Notes under the pieces: generated by a model
What the model saw: the letters and a program-made list of their open reading frames with translations, nothing else
Told to the model about the DNA's origin: nothing
The model's database searches: none
Made by a program: the position numbers and the translations under genes
Shown here: positions 59,004 through 64,000 of the stretch, piece by piece
How positions within the stretch are numbered: position 1 is the stretch's first letter
How the letters are laid out: every line of letters begins with the position of its first letter
NCBI RefSeq assembly: GCF_000225505.1
Contig: NZ_BACI01000056.1
Coordinates: 62,001-126,000 of the forward strand
Length of the DNA stretch: 64,000 nucleotides
DNA from: Gordonia alkanivorans NBRC 16433
GTDB taxonomy: Bacteria > Actinomycetota > Actinomycetes > Mycobacteriales > Mycobacteriaceae
Direction: 5' to 3'

Positions 59004-59758
59004 GCACTCTCCCTGTGTCGTGTCACCCGTGCGATGACGGGGGACGCGGCGAGTCGCAGCGGCCCGCCGGGCACCGCGGCCGTGAGGCCGAGCCGGGTCA
59101 GGACGCGCGCCGCGCGACGGGCACGTCCTGAAGCCGGAGCATTCCGGGTGGGTTCGAGCAGCACCTTATCGCCCGCGATGACCGCCGCTGCGCTCGCGGC
59201 ACCGATCGCGGCACCCGCGGTGACGTCTGTCGGATAGTGAACGCCGAGTACGAGACGCGACAGGAGCATCGGCGGCACCAACGCGGCGGGCAGCACCCTG
59301 GCGTCCCAGCCGGCCGCCCGCCCGATGAGGATCGCCGCTGCCGTGGTCGAGGTGGCGTGCGACGACGGGAAGCTCAGCTTGCTCGGCGTGGACACCCCGA
59401 TGTCGATGGCCGGGTGGGCCGGCCGGGGCCGGCGCACGATGCGCTTGATGATCACCGAGGCCGCGTGTGCGCCGAAGGCACCCACACCGGCTTCGATCCA
59501 CAACTGCTGCGATCGCACATCGCCACGGGCACGCGCCAGCGTCCAGCCGGCGCCCGAGATCGCCAGCCAGCCCAGGGCGTGCTCGCCGAAGTGCGACAGA
59601 CCGCGCGCCGCCGACCGCACACCCGGGCGGGAACCGATGCCCGTCTGGATGGCGACGAGGACCTTCTCCTCACCCGCGAGGGGCCTGGGGGCGTCGTCGG
59701 CCGGGAGCTTTGTCGACTCCTCAGCCTGCACGTCGGGACTACTCGATTCCGAAGACAC
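59000..59758 (-). CDS. PAP2-family phosphatase (Rv3807c type, decaprenylphosphoryl-phosphoribose phosphatase)
   Basis: 252 residues from GTG 59758. All three PAP2 motifs are visible: KRIVRRPRP, FPSSHATS and SRLVLGVHYPTD. The proposed role in this position is to remove the 5-phosphate from decaprenylphosphoryl-5-phosphoribose before DprE1/DprE2 epimerisation. Several hydrophobic helices make it a membrane protein. The start overlaps the end of glfT2 by 20 bp and the stop overlaps the ubiA-type start by 4 bp, so the three genes are tightly coupled. Confidence 0.9.
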   Translation of the reverse strand: MSSESSSPDVQAEESTKLPADDAPRPLAGEEKVLVAIQTGIGSRPGVRSAARGLSHFGEHALGWLAISGAGWTLARARGDVRSQQLWIEAGVGAFGAHAASVIIKRIVRRPRPAHPAIDIGVSTPSKLSFPSSHATSTTAAAILIGRAAGWDARVLPAALVPPMLLSRLVLGVHYPTDVTAGAAIGAASAAAVIAGDKVLLEPTRNAPASGRARRAARVLTRLGLTAAVPGGPLRLAASPVIARVTRHRESA

Positions 59759-61682
59759 CCGCCCAGCTCTCCTTACTGGTCAACTCACGATGTGCGGCGC
59801 GGTACTGCTGCTTCATGTCGCCGAACTTGTCCTGAAGTTCTTTGATCAGAGCGAAATGCTCACGCGCGAGCGCGATCATCTTCTCGCGATCACGCTGCCG
59901 GTACACCACTCCCCGACCGTCGGCCGTGGTGACGGTGACACCGTCGACGCGGCCGAGGGAGAACCAGCGCGCCTCGATCGGCGGGTAGTTCGCCTGCGGG
60001 ACCTCGTGATGCCGCGGGTCGGCGGGGCGCGCGTTGTTGACGACGGCAGCGGCCAGCGCCTTGACCTTGCTGATCGGGTTCAGCGGGATCGAGGTACCCA
60101 GATGCGTTGCCTCACCGGAGGTTCGGGGCAGCTCGGTGGCCGACGGCAGCACGACGGCGTCCGGGAACTCCTTGCGCATCGCCGCGACCTTGGGCAGCGC
60201 GGTCGGCAGCAGGCTGCGGATGTGCTCGGGCCCGGCGAGGAAGTCGCGGATCGCCTCGTTCTGGATGGCGACCGTCGAATACTCGAGGCACAGAAGGTGT
60301 TTCGCGGTCGCCTTGGTCATCGAGCGGATGATGCCCTTGATCGGACCGTCATGGTGGATGGACGCGACGACGAGCCGGTTGCGCAGGTGGAAGTACGCCT
60401 GCCAGTCGATGGCGTCGTCCTTGTCGCTCCACGCCATGTGCCAGATCGCGATGCCCGGGATGGTGGCCGTCGGGTACCCGGCCTTGGCCGCACGCAGCGC
60501 GAATTCCCAGTCGTCCCACTTGATGAACAGCGGCATCGGCAGGCCGATGGTCTCGGCGCATTCGCGGGGGATCATGCACATCCACCAGCCGTTGCCCTCG
60601 ACATCGATCCGGCGGTGCAGGTTCTTCGAGTTCTCACGATCCCGCAGCGGGTATTCGGAGAAGTTGTGGTCGTATTCGACGAACGGCGCAGCGGTCCACA
60701 TGAAGGTGTCGCGGCGGATGACCTCGCCCATGCAGTGCAGGTGACTGCGGTCCTGCAGGTTGAGCATCTGCCCGCCGACGAGCATGGGGGACTTGGCGAA
60801 TCGCGACATGGCGAGCGCGCGCAGGATCGAGTCGGGCTCGATGGCGATGTCGTCGTCCATGTAGAGGATGTACGGCGAATCGGTGAGTCGCAGCGCCTCG
60901 TACATGATGCGCGCGTAGCCGCCCGAGCCGCCGAGGTTGCCCTGGTCGAAGATGCGGAGCCGGTCCCCGAGAGCCGCGGCGGCCTCGGCGTACCCCGGCT
61001 CGTCGACGACCTTCTTGGTGCCCTGGTCGGGCATCATGACCGCGTCGATGACCTCGTCGACCATCGGGTCGGAGGTCAACGCGGCCAACGCGTTCACCGC
61101 GTCGGTGGGCCGGTTGAAGGTCGGGATGCCGACGGTGACGCGCTTGGTGTCGGCGTCGGAGGTCGGCGCGTCGATCGGCGAATACCAACCGGCGGAGACG
61201 ATCTCGGTGTCGGTGTCAGTGGTGATGTCGAACCAGATCCAGCCACCGTCCTCGAACGGGCCGAGGTCGAGTTCGAATTCGACCACACCGCGGCCATGTT
61301 CGTCGGTGGCGATCAGGTCGCCGCCGATGCCGATGCGCGAGCCGTCGATCTTGGAGCGATACAGGTCGACTCGAGCGGTGCCGACCACCTCGATGCGCAG
61401 CACGACCGAGTCCAGGATGCTCCAGCGGCGCCAGTAGGCGGCCGCGAAGCCGTTGAAGTAGGTCTCGAAGCTGACCTCCGATTCGCCGCCGAGCAGCACC
61501 GAGGTCCGGCTCGGCGCATGCGCCCGCCGGTTGTTGGAGTCCGACTCGAGCAGGTACAGCGACCGCACGTCGAGCGGCTCACCCGCGCGCGGGAAGATGA
61601 CGCGCTGCAGAAGGGATTTCGCCTTCGACGGCCCGATGCCCGCATCGGGGATCTCGGCCTGGTTCACGGGGGTCACCGTCAT
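59739..61682 (-). CDS. glfT2: Galactofuranosyltransferase GlfT2
   Basis: 647 residues. GlfT2 polymerises galactan with alternating beta-1,5 and beta-1,6 galactofuranose from UDP-Galf at the inner membrane face. It has an N-terminal beta-sandwich (about 1-175), then a GT-A domain with VGIPTFNRP near 184, the metal motif DDD at 276-278 (YMDDDIAIEPDS), and the base region KWDDWEFALRAAKAGYP with a following IWHMAW. These match the M. tuberculosis residues D256-D258, D372/D373 and H413. It starts directly after the glf stop with no gap. Confidence 0.96.
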   Translation of the reverse strand: MTVTPVNQAEIPDAGIGPSKAKSLLQRVIFPRAGEPLDVRSLYLLESDSNNRRAHAPSRTSVLLGGESEVSFETYFNGFAAAYWRRWSILDSVVLRIEVVGTARVDLYRSKIDGSRIGIGGDLIATDEHGRGVVEFELDLGPFEDGGWIWFDITTDTDTEIVSAGWYSPIDAPTSDADTKRVTVGIPTFNRPTDAVNALAALTSDPMVDEVIDAVMMPDQGTKKVVDEPGYAEAAAALGDRLRIFDQGNLGGSGGYARIMYEALRLTDSPYILYMDDDIAIEPDSILRALAMSRFAKSPMLVGGQMLNLQDRSHLHCMGEVIRRDTFMWTAAPFVEYDHNFSEYPLRDRENSKNLHRRIDVEGNGWWMCMIPRECAETIGLPMPLFIKWDDWEFALRAAKAGYPTATIPGIAIWHMAWSDKDDAIDWQAYFHLRNRLVVASIHHDGPIKGIIRSMTKATAKHLLCLEYSTVAIQNEAIRDFLAGPEHIRSLLPTALPKVAAMRKEFPDAVVLPSATELPRTSGEATHLGTSIPLNPISKVKALAAAVVNNARPADPRHHEVPQANYPPIEARWFSLGRVDGVTVTTADGRGVVYRQRDREKMIALAREHFALIKELQDKFGDMKQQYRAAHRELTSKESWAGVFGIE

Positions 61683-62897
<1,215 letters not shown>

Positions 62898-63016
62898 TCA
62901 GGGTAACGGACCCTTCCTGATGATTCTCCGAGCCACGGTGGTCGCCGGGTAATGTTCGATCGTCGGTCTGCAGCCATCGGGCCGGTTCCTCTGCTTCTCG
63001 AGTAGTTCGGGGCACC

Positions 63017-63763
63017 GTGACGTCATCGCCTGAGTTGTCGGCACCCGTGGCTGCAATGCCACCTCCCGCGGTGGCGTCCGCCATCACGGACATCGTGGTC
63101 GTCGTGCCCGCCCACAACGAGCAGGTCCTACTCCCCTCCTGTCTCGCCGCACTCGACGCCGCGGTCGCGGGACTTCGGCAATCGGTGCAGGTGATCGTGG
63201 TGCTCGACTCCTGCGACGACGACTCCGCCGGTGCGGTACCCGACCACGTGACGACACTGCACGTGACCGCCAGGTGTGTCGGTGCCGCGCGGCGGGCGGG
63301 CTTCGCCGCGGCATCACCGACACCGGCCGACACCACCTGGTTCGCGACGACCGATGCCGACTCGGCGGTGCCGCCCGACTGGCTGCTCACCCACGTGGAG
63401 GCGGCGGACTCCGGTGCGGACGCTTTCGTGGGGATAGTCACTCCGGACGGCTTCGACGGATGGCCGCGGGGAATCGGGTCGATGTTCGACGCCCGCTACG
63501 ACGCCCGACCCGGTCACCGTCACGTGCACGGGGCAAATCTGGGCATACGAGCGACCGCGTATGCCGCAGCGGGCGGATTCCGGGAGCTCGACGCGCACGA
63601 GGACGTCGACCTCGTCCGGCGGCTCGAGGATTCCGCCGTGCCGATCGTGTGGGGCGCCGATGCCCCGGTTCGTACGTCGACGCGACGGATCGGCCGGACC
63701 GTCGATGGTTTCGCCTCTTATCTTCGTGAACTCACCGATCAAGCTCCCGAGGCGTCCCGATGA
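63017..63763 (+). CDS. Family-2 glycosyltransferase
   Basis: 248 residues from GTG 63017. GT-A fold: VVVVPAHNEQVLLPSCL near residue 31, VLDSCDDDSAG, the TDADSAVPPDWL metal motif (FATTDADS) and LDAHEDVDLVRRL near 200. No membrane helix is evident. In several actinobacteria such a gene starts an operon with an acyl-CoA-dehydrogenase-like gene, a PIG-L deacetylase and methyltransferases, of unknown product. Here the next gene overlaps by ATGA and looks like that dehydrogenase. The acceptor is unknown. Confidence 0.82.
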   Translation: MTSSPELSAPVAAMPPPAVASAITDIVVVVPAHNEQVLLPSCLAALDAAVAGLRQSVQVIVVLDSCDDDSAGAVPDHVTTLHVTARCVGAARRAGFAAASPTPADTTWFATTDADSAVPPDWLLTHVEAADSGADAFVGIVTPDGFDGWPRGIGSMFDARYDARPGHRHVHGANLGIRATAYAAAGGFRELDAHEDVDLVRRLEDSAVPIVWGADAPVRTSTRRIGRTVDGFASYLRELTDQAPEASR

Positions 63764-64000
63764 GCACCGAAGCCGCCCGCGGGATCGTCGACTCCGCCGG
63801 GTTCGGCCTGCCGCGGCCCGGCACCGGTACGACGCTCGGGCGCTTCGCTGCGCTCACCCGCCTCTGCTCCGACGACATCAGCACCGGGCGGCTCGTCGAG
63901 GCGCACGCCGACGCCGACGCCATTCTCGGCGAGATCGTCGGCGGCGGGGTCCGTCCGGGCGAGTTCTGGGGTGTCTGGGCTGCTCAGCCGCCTGGGACGG
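63760..64000 (+). CDS. Acyl-CoA dehydrogenase-like protein (5' part, continues beyond the window)
   Basis: Starts at ATG 63760, overlapping the glycosyltransferase stop, and is open to the right edge (80 codons seen). The visible part, including GRLVEAHADADAIL and GEFWGVWAAQPPG, resembles the N-terminal helical domain of acyl-CoA dehydrogenase-like proteins found beside glycosyltransferase and PIG-L genes. Catalytic residues lie outside the window, so activity cannot be judged. Confidence 0.6.
   Translation, partial: MSTEAARGIVDSAGFGLPRPGTGTTLGRFAALTRLCSDDISTGRLVEAHADADAILGEIVGGGVRPGEFWGVWAAQPPGT

Overview
The window is high-GC actinobacterial DNA from a mycolic-acid-producing member of the Mycobacteriales (Corynebacteriales). 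The right two thirds carry the arabinogalactan/mycolate assembly locus in the same gene order as Mycobacterium tuberculosis Rv3799c-Rv3809c, plus emb arabinosyltransferases. The F420-type luciferase-like oxidoreductase, the DUF222/HNH (13E12-like) gene and the general style suggest Gordonia or a close relative such as Williamsia. The genus is an inference.

Region 1 (1-11.7 kb) is a molybdenum-enzyme island. It holds the end of moeA, a UvrA-like ABC ATPase, moaA, and a large Mo-bis-pterin oxidoreductase of the DMSO-reductase superfamily. Facing these is a rightward set: a small cupin, a GAF-type sensor kinase with a NarL-type regulator, an FprA-like ferredoxin reductase, a 7Fe ferredoxin, moaE and moaD. 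The enzyme, its cofactor genes, an electron supply and a dedicated sensor sit together. The 400-bp divergent promoter region contains five copies of a CACCTRYA motif.

Region 2 (11.7-21.1 kb) is accessory. It contains a DUF1883-TIR protein, a DUF3800 protein, an SMP-30/strictosidine-synthase-like protein, a protein made only of three helicase-associated (HA) repeats, and a fourth HA repeat that is cut off. At that cut, near 16460, an NRPS-like gene begins in mid adenylation domain (A fragment, carrier, thioesterase), so 16460 is a recombination junction. A DUF222/HNH gene and a SRPBCC-ArsR pair with two clear operator palindromes follow.

Region 3 (21.1-40.7 kb) has aroQ and five emb-family arabinosyltransferases. 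They are arranged C-A-B, then dps and a degenerate EAL-DICT gene, then a second A-B pair. Both A-B pairs overlap by the same 8 bp. The two EmbB-like copies in the pairs have valine where M. tuberculosis EmbB has Met306, the main ethambutol-resistance position.

Region 4 (40.7-62.9 kb, leftward) is accD4, pks13, fadD32, an F420-type oxidoreductase, a cutinase-like lipase, a DUF732 lipoprotein, two mycolyltransferases (one with LGFP repeats), aftB, the decaprenylphosphoryl-phosphoribose synthase gene (ubiA-like), a PAP2 phosphatase, glfT2 and glf. Together these build galactan and arabinan, condense mycolic acids and attach them to the wall. The right end starts a rightward operon with a family-2 glycosyltransferase and the first part of an acyl-CoA-dehydrogenase-like gene. 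No rRNA, tRNA or CRISPR array was seen.
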